Positions 1-6,540 of a stretch of DNA of 16,986 bases are shown in pieces; positions within the stretch are counted from its first letter, which is position 1, and every line of letters starts with the position of its first letter. Made by a program: the position numbers and the translations under genes. This stretch comes from an uncultured Acetatifactor sp. (GTDB lineage: Bacteria > Bacillota > Clostridia > Lachnospirales > Lachnospiraceae). The notes under the pieces were generated by a model. The model searched no databases, was not told where the DNA came from, and was given only the letters and a program-made list of their open reading frames with translations. The stretch lies in the NCBI GenBank assembly GCA_910585615.1, contig CAJUFO010000073.1:1-16986 (forward strand). Reading direction: 5' to 3'.

Positions 1-4
1 TTTT

Positions 5-10
5 AGGAGG
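5..10 (+). promoter_or_regulatory. Ribosome binding site of atpE
   Basis: A perfect AGGAGG lies 8 bases before the ATG at 19. The strong site fits the high translation that the c subunit needs, because about ten or more copies are used per enzyme. The site fixes the atpE start. Confidence 0.85.
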
Positions 11-18
11 AAAAAAGA

Positions 19-273
19 ATGGATTTCAATGAAAACTTTATCTTAGGATGTTCCGCAATTGGCGCAGGTCTGGCAGTTATCGCCGGTATCGGACCTGGTG
101 TCGGACAGGGTATCGCGGCAGGACACGCTGCGGCTGCAGTGGGACGCAATCCCGGCGCACAGCCCAAGGTCATGCAGACCATGCTCCTTGGCCAGGCAGT
201 GGCAGAGACCACAGGTCTGTACGGCCTGCTGGTGGCTATCCTGCTGATGTTCGTAAAACCCCTTCTGCCTTAA
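19..273 (+). CDS. atpE: F-type ATP synthase subunit c, Na+-binding type
   Basis: This 84-residue proteolipid forms the rotating membrane ring of Fo and carries the coupling ion. Two transmembrane helices flank a polar loop with the conserved R43-N44-P45. Helix 1 has the glycine-rich GIGPGVGQG. Helix 2 has QAVAETTGLY. Compared from memory with the structurally known Ilyobacter tartaricus / Propionigenium modestum rings, Q30, V61, E63, T64, T65 and Y68 fall on the Na+ ligands and their supporting residues (Q32, V63, E65, S66, T67, Y70). Ion choice is therefore inferred to be Na+, not only H+. It is the first gene seen in the operon; atpB should lie just upstream. An unusually long structured gap of 153 bases separates it from atpF. 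Confidence 0.96.
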   Translation: MDFNENFILGCSAIGAGLAVIAGIGPGVGQGIAAGHAAAAVGRNPGAQPKVMQTMLLGQAVAETTGLYGLLVAILLMFVKPLLP

Positions 274-275
274 GA

Positions 276-386
276 GTGTGAAAAGATTTTCTAAGCGGCC
301 AAGAGGGTGCAGGCACACCTCTTTAGGACGCCTGCTGAGAAAATCTAAGTTTCACACGAAAGAACGCCAAGAATGGGCGTCCTTTC
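276..386 (+). ncRNA. Structured RNA element, copy 1 (atpE-atpF gap)
   Basis: The transcript can fold into a long closed domain followed by a hairpin. P1 pairs 276-283 with 350-357. P2 pairs 284-291 with 339-346, leaving a 3-base bulge (347-349) on the 3' side. Inside P2, a hairpin pairs 301-309 with 314-323 around a bulged A317, and a short helix can pair 297-299 with 330-332. Downstream, 358-368 pairs with 376-386. Copy 2 at 3945-4093 repeats the same plan. Helix pairs a281-t352, t277-a356 and c365-g379 are replaced there by c-g, c-g and t-a, so pairing is kept while sequence changes. No U-tract follows, so it is not an ordinary terminator. I do not recognise it as a known RNA family. It might set mRNA stability or relative expression within the operon, or sense a ligand. 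Confidence 0.75.
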
Positions 387-426
387 CGAAGATTTTGTAA
401 GAATAAGAGGCAGAAAGGAGGCAGAA

Positions 427-969
427 ATGATACTTTTAACAGAAGGTGAGTCCATGTCGAGGCTCTTCGACCTGGACTGGCAGCTATTGGCTGATTCCTG
501 TCTGATGATCATTGCCATCTTTTTCCTGTTCCTGATCTTGAGCTATTTCCTGTTCAATCCTGCCAGGAAGATGCTGGAGGGCCGCAAGGAGAAGATTCGG
601 AATGAATTGGAAACCGCGAAGACCGCCATGCAGAACGCCCAGAGCCTGAAGAAGGAATATGAGGCGAAGCTGAAGGACGTTGACAAGGAGGCGGAGGCCA
701 TCTTAAGTGAGGCCCGCAGGAAGGCTCTGGCCAATGAGAACGCGATTGTGGCCGAGGCGAAGGAAGAGGCGGCCCGTATCCTGGACAGGGCCCGCGTGGA
801 GGCGGAGCTGGAGAAGCAGAAGATGTCCGACGACGTGAAGCGGGAAATCATTGTCGTGGCGTCCCTGATGGCCGGCAAAATCGTGTCGGCATCCGTGGAC
901 ACTGCCATGCAGAATCAGCTGATAGATGATACCTTGAAGGAAATGGGTGATAAGACATGGCTAAATTAG
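427..969 (+). CDS. atpF: F-type ATP synthase subunit b
   Basis: This is the peripheral stalk subunit that holds F1 against the stator. The start at 427 is chosen because AAAGGAGG (414-421) sits 5 bases before it; an in-frame ATG at 373 lies inside the structured RNA element and has no such site. The 180-residue protein has a membrane helix at about residues 15-38 followed by the FNPARK-type membrane exit. The rest is a long charged coiled coil rich in Glu, Lys and Ala (about 45-160), as expected for the dimeric stalk. The acidic and polar N-terminal lead before the membrane helix is slightly longer than in many b subunits. The 3' end overlaps atpH by 13 bases, suggesting translational coupling. 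Confidence 0.95.
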   Translation: MILLTEGESMSRLFDLDWQLLADSCLMIIAIFFLFLILSYFLFNPARKMLEGRKEKIRNELETAKTAMQNAQSLKKEYEAKLKDVDKEAEAILSEARRKALANENAIVAEAKEEAARILDRARVEAELEKQKMSDDVKREIIVVASLMAGKIVSASVDTAMQNQLIDDTLKEMGDKTWLN

Positions 970-1505
970 TATCCAAGACATACGGCGAAGCCCTGTATGA
1001 GGTGGCCGCGGAGGCGGGCAAGACATCGGAGCTGATGGAGGAGATCCGCTGTGTGGGCGAGATACTGACAGCCAACCCTGCGTTTGATGAGCTGATGGGA
1101 CATCCGGGGATTCCGAAGCAGGAAAAACTCCAGGTGGTGGAGAGCGTGTTCAGGGGCCGGATTAGCGATGAGCTGGCTGGCCTGTTTGAAATCGTGGTCT
1201 CCAAGGAGCGTTATAAGGAGCTGCCGGCCATCTTTGCTTATTTTACCGACAAGGTGAAGGAGGAGCAGAGGATTGCCGTGGCCTATGTGACCACAGCCGT
1301 AGAGCTGGACGGAACACAGAAAAAGGCGGTGGAAGAAAAGCTCCTTGAGACCAGCGGCTATGCCAAAATGGAGATGCATTACGAGGTGGATGCCTCGATC
1401 ATCGGCGGAATGATCATCCGCATAAACGACAGAGTGGTGGACAGCAGCGTCCGCGCGAAGTTAAACGGTTTGAAGAAACAATTATTACAAATCCAGCTGG
1501 GGTGA
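957..1505 (+). CDS. atpH: F-type ATP synthase subunit delta
   Basis: This is the stator protein that joins the top of F1 to the b-subunit stalk. The 182-residue length is normal. The N-terminal helical domain starts with the typical KTYGEALYEVA motif, and the C-terminal region has the conserved SIIGGMIIRINDRVVDSSVR signature (about residues 147-166). The ATG at 957 lies inside the end of atpF. A purine-rich stretch ending in GGGTGA precedes it, so translation is probably coupled to atpF. A 28-base gap leads to atpA. Confidence 0.95.
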   Translation: MAKLVSKTYGEALYEVAAEAGKTSELMEEIRCVGEILTANPAFDELMGHPGIPKQEKLQVVESVFRGRISDELAGLFEIVVSKERYKELPAIFAYFTDKVKEEQRIAVAYVTTAVELDGTQKKAVEEKLLETSGYAKMEMHYEVDASIIGGMIIRINDRVVDSSVRAKLNGLKKQLLQIQLG

Positions 1506-1533
1506 CCCGCTGGAGGAAAGGTGCGACAGATCC

Positions 1534-3057
1534 ATGAATTTAAGACCGGAAGAAATAAGTTCAGTTATCAAGGATCAGATCAAGCGCTATGCGTCCACGC
1601 TGGACGTGTCCGATGTGGGCACGGTCATCCAGGTGGCGGACGGCATCGCCCGCGTCCATGGACTGGAAAATGCCATGCAGGGTGAGCTGCTGGAATTTCC
1701 CGGCGAAGTCTACGGCATGGTGCTGAATCTGGAAGAGGATAACGTGGGCGTGGTACTTTTGGGCAGTGCGCGCAACATCAATGAGGGCGACACTGTCAAG
1801 ACCACCGGACGCGTGGTTGAGGTTCCGGTGGGGGATGCGCTGGTGGGGCGCGTGGTCAATGCGCTGGGACAGCCCATCGACGGCAAAGGCCCCGTGCAGA
1901 CCACGAAATATCGCAAAATCGAGCGTGTGGCCAGCGGCGTCATCACCAGAAAGAGCGTAGATACCCCGCTGCAGACAGGCATCAAGGCCATCGATGCCAT
2001 GGTTCCCATCGGGCGCGGTCAGCGTGAGCTGATCATCGGCGACCGCCAGACAGGCAAGACGGCCATCGCCATCGATACCATCATCAATCAGAAGGGCCAG
2101 AACGTAAAGTGCATCTACGTGGCCATCGGCCAGAAGGCCTCCACCATTGCCAATATCGTGAAGACCCTGGAAGAGTATGGGGCAATGGCTTATACTACCG
2201 TAGTAGTGTCCACGGCCAGCGACCTTGCGCCCCTGCAGTATATCGCTCCCTATTCAGGCTGTGCCATCGGCGAGGAGTGGATGGAGAAGGGCGAAGACGT
2301 GCTGGTAGTATACGATGACCTGAGCAAGCATGCCACGGCATACCGCACGCTCTCTTTGCTGCTGAGGCGTCCGCCCGGGCGTGAGGCTTATCCCGGAGAC
2401 GTGTTCTACCTGCACTCCAGGCTGCTGGAGCGCGCGGCCAGGATGAATGAGGAGTACGGCGGGGGATCCCTGACGGCTCTGCCCATCATCGAGACCCAGG
2501 CCGGCGACGTGTCCGCGTACATTCCCACCAACGTGATTTCCATCACCGACGGCCAGATTTATCTGGAGACGGAGATGTTCAATGCAGGTTTCCGTCCTGC
2601 CATCAATGCGGGTCTTTCCGTGTCCCGTGTAGGTGGCGCTGCCCAGATCAAGGCCATGAAGAAGATTGCGGCCCCCATCCGTACAGAGCTGGCCCAGTAC
2701 AGAGAGCTGGCGAGCTTTGCCCAGTTCGGCTCCGAGCTGGACGACAACACCAAGGAGACGCTGGCCCAGGGCGAGCGCATCAAGGAGGTGCTCAAGCAGC
2801 CTCAGTATGCCCCCATGCCTGTCCAGTACCAGGTCATCATCATCTACGCGGTGACCCGGAAGTACCTGCTGGATGTGCCCACAGAGGAGATAGGCAGATT
2901 CGAGAAGGAATTCTTCGAATTTTTGAATACCAAGTACCCCGAGGTTCCCGGCAACATCGCATCTGAGCAGGTGATTTCCGATGAGACGGAAATGACTCTC
3001 AAGAGTGCAATCGAGGAGTTCAAGAAGCAGTTTTTGCAGTCCAAGCAGTATGGATAG
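1534..3057 (+). CDS. atpA: F-type ATP synthase subunit alpha
   Basis: This is the non-catalytic nucleotide-binding subunit of the F1 hexamer. The 507 residues match the usual family length. It has the N-terminal beta-barrel domain (about 25-95), Walker A GDRQTGKT at 169-176, the RRPPGREAYPGDVFYLHSRLLERAA segment at about 279-302, and the VSRVGG segment that supplies the arginine finger (R365) to the neighbouring beta active site. A purine-rich GGAGGAAAGG lies upstream of the ATG. It is followed after 16 bases by atpG and is transcribed with the rest of the operon. Confidence 0.98.
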   Translation: MNLRPEEISSVIKDQIKRYASTLDVSDVGTVIQVADGIARVHGLENAMQGELLEFPGEVYGMVLNLEEDNVGVVLLGSARNINEGDTVKTTGRVVEVPVGDALVGRVVNALGQPIDGKGPVQTTKYRKIERVASGVITRKSVDTPLQTGIKAIDAMVPIGRGQRELIIGDRQTGKTAIAIDTIINQKGQNVKCIYVAIGQKASTIANIVKTLEEYGAMAYTTVVVSTASDLAPLQYIAPYSGCAIGEEWMEKGEDVLVVYDDLSKHATAYRTLSLLLRRPPGREAYPGDVFYLHSRLLERAARMNEEYGGGSLTALPIIETQAGDVSAYIPTNVISITDGQIYLETEMFNAGFRPAINAGLSVSRVGGAAQIKAMKKIAAPIRTELAQYRELASFAQFGSELDDNTKETLAQGERIKEVLKQPQYAPMPVQYQVIIIYAVTRKYLLDVPTEEIGRFEKEFFEFLNTKYPEVPGNIASEQVISDETEMTLKSAIEEFKKQFLQSKQYG

Positions 3058-3073
3058 AAAGAGGATATAGAAT

Positions 3074-3943
3074 ATGGCATCGATGCGTGATATAAAGCGT
3101 CGCAAGAGCAGTATTCAGGGGACGCAGCAGATTACCAAGGCCATGAAGCTGGTATCCACGGTAAAGCTCCAGCGCGCCAGAGCCAGTGCGGAGCGCTCCA
3201 AGGGATACTTCACCTGCATGTACAGCACGGTGAACAATATCCTGCAGCGGGTAGGGCATATAGACCATCCCTACCTGATGTCTGGGGAATCTCCCAGAAA
3301 GGCGGTTGTGGTAATCACGTCCAACCGCGGACTGGCAGGCGGCTACAACTCCAATGTGACCAAGCTGGTGACCAGGCATCCTGAGTGGAAGAAGGGAGAC
3401 CTGGACATCTACTGCCTGGGCAATAAGGGCAGAGAGGCCCTTGCGCGGGGCGGTTACGACATTAAGGAGTGCGACAATGATATTGTGGAGAGCCCCGTGT
3501 ATGCGGATGCCGCCGCGCTGTCGGCAAAGCTTCTGGAGTCCTATGCGGCAGGGGAGATTGGCGAGATTTATCTGGCCTATACCGGATTCAAGAATACGGT
3601 GAGCCATGTGCCCACGCTGCTTCGCCTGCTGCCTGTGGACGTGTCCGGGGAAGAGGACGAGGGTCAGGCTTCCGGGGAGGCCACGGCGATTATGAACTTT
3701 GAGGCAGAGGACTCGGAGGCGCTGGACCTCCTTATCCCGAAGTATGTCACCAGCCTGATTTACGGGGCGCTGCGGGAGTCGGTGGCCAGTGAGAACGGCG
3801 CGCGTATGCAGGCCATGGACAGTGCGACCAGCAATGCGGAGGAAATCATCAGCGATTTGACGCTGAAATACAACAGGGCCCGCCAGGGCTCCATCACACA
3901 GGAGCTGACAGAAATCATAGCCGGCGCGGAAGCGCTCGGATAA
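3074..3943 (+). CDS. atpG: F-type ATP synthase subunit gamma
   Basis: This is the central rotor shaft that turns inside the alpha-beta hexamer. The 289 residues fit the family. The N-terminus has the conserved MRDIKRR...IQGTQQITKAMKLVS helix, there is a VITSNRGLAGGYN motif at about residues 78-90, and the C-terminal helix has AMDSATSNAEEIISDL with NRARQGSITQELTEI, which contacts the catalytic sites. The middle insertion near residues 190-215 is acidic (GEEDEGQ...EAEDSEALD) and variable in the family. It is followed by a 229-base gap with the second copy of the structured RNA, which is unusual because gamma and beta genes are normally close together. Confidence 0.97.
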   Translation: MASMRDIKRRKSSIQGTQQITKAMKLVSTVKLQRARASAERSKGYFTCMYSTVNNILQRVGHIDHPYLMSGESPRKAVVVITSNRGLAGGYNSNVTKLVTRHPEWKKGDLDIYCLGNKGREALARGGYDIKECDNDIVESPVYADAAALSAKLLESYAAGEIGEIYLAYTGFKNTVSHVPTLLRLLPVDVSGEEDEGQASGEATAIMNFEAEDSEALDLLIPKYVTSLIYGALRESVASENGARMQAMDSATSNAEEIISDLTLKYNRARQGSITQELTEIIAGAEALG

Positions 3944-3944
3944 T

Positions 3945-4093
3945 CGTGCAAAGATTTTCTAAGCCCGCAAGAGGGTGCACAGCACATCTCTTTAGTACGC
4001 GGATGAAAGCGCCAAGGGCTTGGCGCTTGAAAATCTAGATTGCACGCGAAAGAATGCCAAGAGAACAAGGTTCTCTTTGAGAAGGCATTTTTC
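3945..4093 (+). ncRNA. Structured RNA element, copy 2 (atpG-atpD gap)
   Basis: This is the second copy of the element seen at 276-386. P1 pairs 3945-3951 with 4040-4046. P2 (3952-3959 with 4029-4036) is identical to copy 1, again with a 3-base bulge on the 3' side. The inner hairpin pairs 3969-3978 with 3982-3992 around a bulged A3986. A 4-base-pair helix joins 3965-3968 to 3999-4002. An extra perfect hairpin (4007-4028) is inserted next to it. The downstream hairpin pairs 4053-4058 with 4084-4089 and contains a further inner stem, 4060-4066 with 4070-4076. Conserved unpaired or short segments include CTAAGC, AAGAGGGTGCA, CTCTTTAG.ACGC and CGAAAGAA.GCCAAGA. Here the last helix is followed by a short run of T (4088-4092), so partial termination is possible. 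Confidence 0.75.
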
Positions 4094-4141
4094 AGGTGTC
4101 AGCAATCTTGTATATGTCTGAGATTTAGAAATGAGATTTAT

Positions 4142-4157
4142 GCCCGCGCAAGCGGGC
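4142..4157 (+). other. GC-rich hairpin with GCAA loop just before the atpD ribosome binding site
   Basis: GCCCGC and GCGGGC form a 6-pair all-GC stem closed by a GCAA (GNRA-type) tetraloop. It ends a few bases before the AAAGAGGT ribosome binding site (4161-4168) of atpD, in a position where it could guard the 5' end of the beta message or tune translation. Confidence 0.6.
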
Positions 4158-4172
4158 GGGAAAGAGGTAGAA

Positions 4173-5564
4173 ATGGCAGGAGAAAACAGAGGCAAGGTTA
4201 CTCAGGTCATCGGTGCGGTGCTGGACATCCGCTTCGATGAGGGTAAGCTGCCTGAAATCAACGAAGCGATTCGCATTCCTACCAGAGACGGCAATGAACT
4301 GACCGTGGAGGTCTCCCAGCATCTGGGCGACGACACCGTAAGGTGCATCGCCATGGGGAGCACCGACGGTCTGGTGAGGGGGATGGACGCGGTGGCCACA
4401 GGGGCACCGATTTCTGTTCCCGTGGGCGAGAAGACCCTGGGGCGCATCTTCAATGTCCTGGGCCAGCCCATCGACAACAAGCCGGCTCCGGAGGGAGTCT
4501 CCTATGAGCCGATTCACAGGCCTGCGCCCAATTTTGAGGAACAGGCCACGGAGAAGGAGCTTCTGGAGACAGGCATTAAAGTCGTAGATTTGCTCTGCCC
4601 TTATCAGAAGGGCGGAAAGATAGGCCTGTTCGGCGGCGCGGGCGTGGGCAAGACGGTTCTGATTCAGGAGCTGATCCGCAACATCGCCACGGAGCATAGC
4701 GGTTATTCTGTGTTTACCGGTGTGGGAGAGCGCACCCGTGAGGGGAACGACCTCTACCACGAGATGACGGAGTCCGGCGTCATCGACAAGACCACCATGG
4801 TCTTCGGCCAGATGAACGAGCCTCCCGGAGCCAGGATGCGCGTGGGCCTTACCGGGCTGACCATGGCGGAGTATTTCCGTGACAAGGGCGGCAAGGACGT
4901 GCTGCTGTTCATCGACAATATCTTCCGTTTCACACAGGCAGGAAGCGAAGTGTCCGCTCTGCTGGGCCGCATGCCCTCCGCAGTGGGTTACCAGCCCACG
5001 CTGCAGACGGAGATGGGCGCCCTGCAGGAGAGGATTACATCCACCAAGAACGGCTCCATCACCTCCGTACAGGCGGTGTACGTGCCTGCGGACGACCTGA
5101 CCGACCCTGCGCCGGCCACCACATTCGCCCATCTGGACGCCACTACCACATTGTCCCGTTCCATCGTGGAGCTGGGCATCTATCCGGCAGTGGATCCTCT
5201 GGAGTCCACATCCCGCATCCTGGATCCCAGGATCGTGGGCGACGAGCATTACCGGACCGCCAGGGGCGTGCAGGAGATTCTCCAGCGCTACAAGGAGCTC
5301 CAGGACATCATCGCCATCCTGGGCATGGACGAATTGTCGGAGGAAGACAAATTGGTAGTGTCCCGTGCCCGTAAGGTGCAGAGGTTCCTGTCCCAGCCTT
5401 TCTTCGTGGCAGGCCAGTTCACCGGCATGGAGGGCAAATACGTACCTATCAACGAGACGATCCGCAGCTTCCGGGAAATCCTGGAGGGCAAGCATGACGA
5501 TATCCCGGAGAGCTATTTCCTGAACGCGGGCAGCATCGACGACGTGCTGGCAAGGGTATCATAA
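4173..5564 (+). CDS. atpD: F-type ATP synthase subunit beta
   Basis: This is the catalytic subunit that makes or hydrolyses ATP at the F1 interfaces. The start at 4173 gives the standard 463 residues beginning MAGENRGKVTQVIGAVLD and has AAAGAGGT upstream; an in-frame ATG at 4131 would add 14 atypical residues and overlap the hairpin. Walker A is GGAGVGKT (154-161), the catalytic glutamate is in GVGERTREG (E186), and Walker B lies in LLFIDNIFRFTQAG. The DELSEED-like lever is present as DELSEEDK near residue 387, where it couples to gamma. It is followed after 15 bases by atpC. Confidence 0.98.
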   Translation: MAGENRGKVTQVIGAVLDIRFDEGKLPEINEAIRIPTRDGNELTVEVSQHLGDDTVRCIAMGSTDGLVRGMDAVATGAPISVPVGEKTLGRIFNVLGQPIDNKPAPEGVSYEPIHRPAPNFEEQATEKELLETGIKVVDLLCPYQKGGKIGLFGGAGVGKTVLIQELIRNIATEHSGYSVFTGVGERTREGNDLYHEMTESGVIDKTTMVFGQMNEPPGARMRVGLTGLTMAEYFRDKGGKDVLLFIDNIFRFTQAGSEVSALLGRMPSAVGYQPTLQTEMGALQERITSTKNGSITSVQAVYVPADDLTDPAPATTFAHLDATTTLSRSIVELGIYPAVDPLESTSRILDPRIVGDEHYRTARGVQEILQRYKELQDIIAILGMDELSEEDKLVVSRARKVQRFLSQPFFVAGQFTGMEGKYVPINETIRSFREILEGKHDDIPESYFLNAGSIDDVLARVS

Positions 5565-5579
5565 GGACGGAGGGCGACT

Positions 5580-5984
5580 ATGGCAGAGAAGAGCGGCTTC
5601 CTTGTGCGCATCATCACGCCTGACAGGGTCTTCTATGAGAACCAGGCGGACATGGTGGAGTTCAACACCACGGAGGGAGAGATTGGCGTGCTGCCGGGGC
5701 ATATTCCGATGACAGTAATCGTAAAGCCTGGCATCCTTCACATCCATGAGACGGCGGGGGAGAAGAAGGCGGCCCTGCATGCGGGGTTCGCGGAGATCCT
5801 GCCGGAGGGTGTGACGATTCTGGCCGAGACGATCGAATGGCCCGGCGAGATAGACGAGAACCGTGCGAAATCCGCCATGGAGCGGGCTGAGCGGCGCTTA
5901 CAGGGCAAGGCTGCCAACACGGACCTGGCCAGGGCCGAGACGGCGCTGCAGCGGGCGATTGCACGGATACAGGTATTAAAGTGA
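5580..5984 (+). CDS. atpC: F-type ATP synthase subunit epsilon
   Basis: This is the rotor-foot subunit that links gamma to the c ring and can inhibit ATP hydrolysis. The 134 residues have an N-terminal beta-sandwich with the family motif EFNTTEGEIGVLPGHIPM (about 23-40) and a C-terminal helical hairpin (about residues 90-134). GGACGGAGGG precedes the start. It is the last atp gene. No hairpin with a T-run follows, so some readthrough into the next gene is possible. Confidence 0.96.
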   Translation: MAEKSGFLVRIITPDRVFYENQADMVEFNTTEGEIGVLPGHIPMTVIVKPGILHIHETAGEKKAALHAGFAEILPEGVTILAETIEWPGEIDENRAKSAMERAERRLQGKAANTDLARAETALQRAIARIQVLK

Positions 5985-6094
5985 TTTTACAATTTCTGCA
6001 ATTAAAAAGGATCGGAGCGGGGCAGCGGACCACCGCCTGTAACAGTCAGAGGAAAACGCGCATATGCTGTTAAAAAACCCAAAGAGGAGTGCGT

Positions 6095-6502
6095 ATGGAA
6101 TTTCACTCGAAACTGTTACAGCCGCTTCCGGAAGACAAAGTAAGGGGCTGGAACGGGCCCCTTCCTTTTTATATGACCTACCCTGATTACCGCGGCGCGG
6201 AGAACGAGGCCAGGCTGCTGCGGGATTTGGAATATCTGCAGCAGATGTATCCCGGAGACGTAAGGCGCTGCCAGAGAAGGATAGCGGAGATTCTGGACAG
6301 GACGGACTACGAGGGCAGCATGATTTATGACGAATACCCGGACAGGTACAGCCTGCAGGCGCTGGCGGGATCTATGTGCCGGATTTTGGAGAGCGAGGAG
6401 GAGAACCCGCCTGCAGAGGAGATGATACAGGTTCTTCTGTTCAACGAGATATACAAGCGCCGCCACGGAGGCCGCAGAGGGAGCTTCTTCACCTGGTTCT
6501 AG
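6095..6502 (+). CDS. Conserved hypothetical protein, 135 residues
   Basis: I do not recognise a domain. The start at 6095 is chosen because AGAGGAG (6083-6089) is 5 bases upstream; a GTG at 6089 overlaps that site. The protein is soluble, charged and probably helical, with no signal peptide or membrane segment. Its N-terminus is rich in Pro and aromatic residues (LPFYMTYPDYRG), the middle is amphipathic helix (ENEARLLRDLEYLQQMYPGDVRRCQRRIAEILDR), and the end is basic then aromatic (KRRHGGRRGSFFTWF). The compact coding frame, ribosome binding site and codon use like its neighbours argue that it is real. It lies 110 bases after atpC and shortly before the methyltransferase gene. Confidence 0.7.
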   Translation: MEFHSKLLQPLPEDKVRGWNGPLPFYMTYPDYRGAENEARLLRDLEYLQQMYPGDVRRCQRRIAEILDRTDYEGSMIYDEYPDRYSLQALAGSMCRILESEEENPPAEEMIQVLLFNEIYKRRHGGRRGSFFTWF

Positions 6503-6540
6503 GTAAGGCTCCGGAGGCATCGGGGAACGGCGGCCCCACG

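Noticed and set aside
276..386. Rho-independent terminator after atpE
   Set aside because: Stems are present but no T-run follows, and the operon must continue into atpF. The shared fold with 3945-4093 is a better explanation.
276..4093. HEARO/IS200-type or MITE mobile element as the source of the two repeats
   Set aside because: No transposase or nuclease gene, no target duplication and no terminal sequence that I can match are visible. Compensatory changes fit a selected RNA better, although a genome-wide repeat cannot be excluded without a search.
4125..5495. 456-codon open frame on the - strand opposite atpD
   Set aside because: It is a shadow of the beta-subunit gene; composition (His, Gln, Leu rich) and lack of motifs rule it out.
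5985..6094. Terminator at the end of the atp operon
   Set aside because: Only weak stems (for example around GCGG-ACCA-CCGC) are seen and no T-run follows them.
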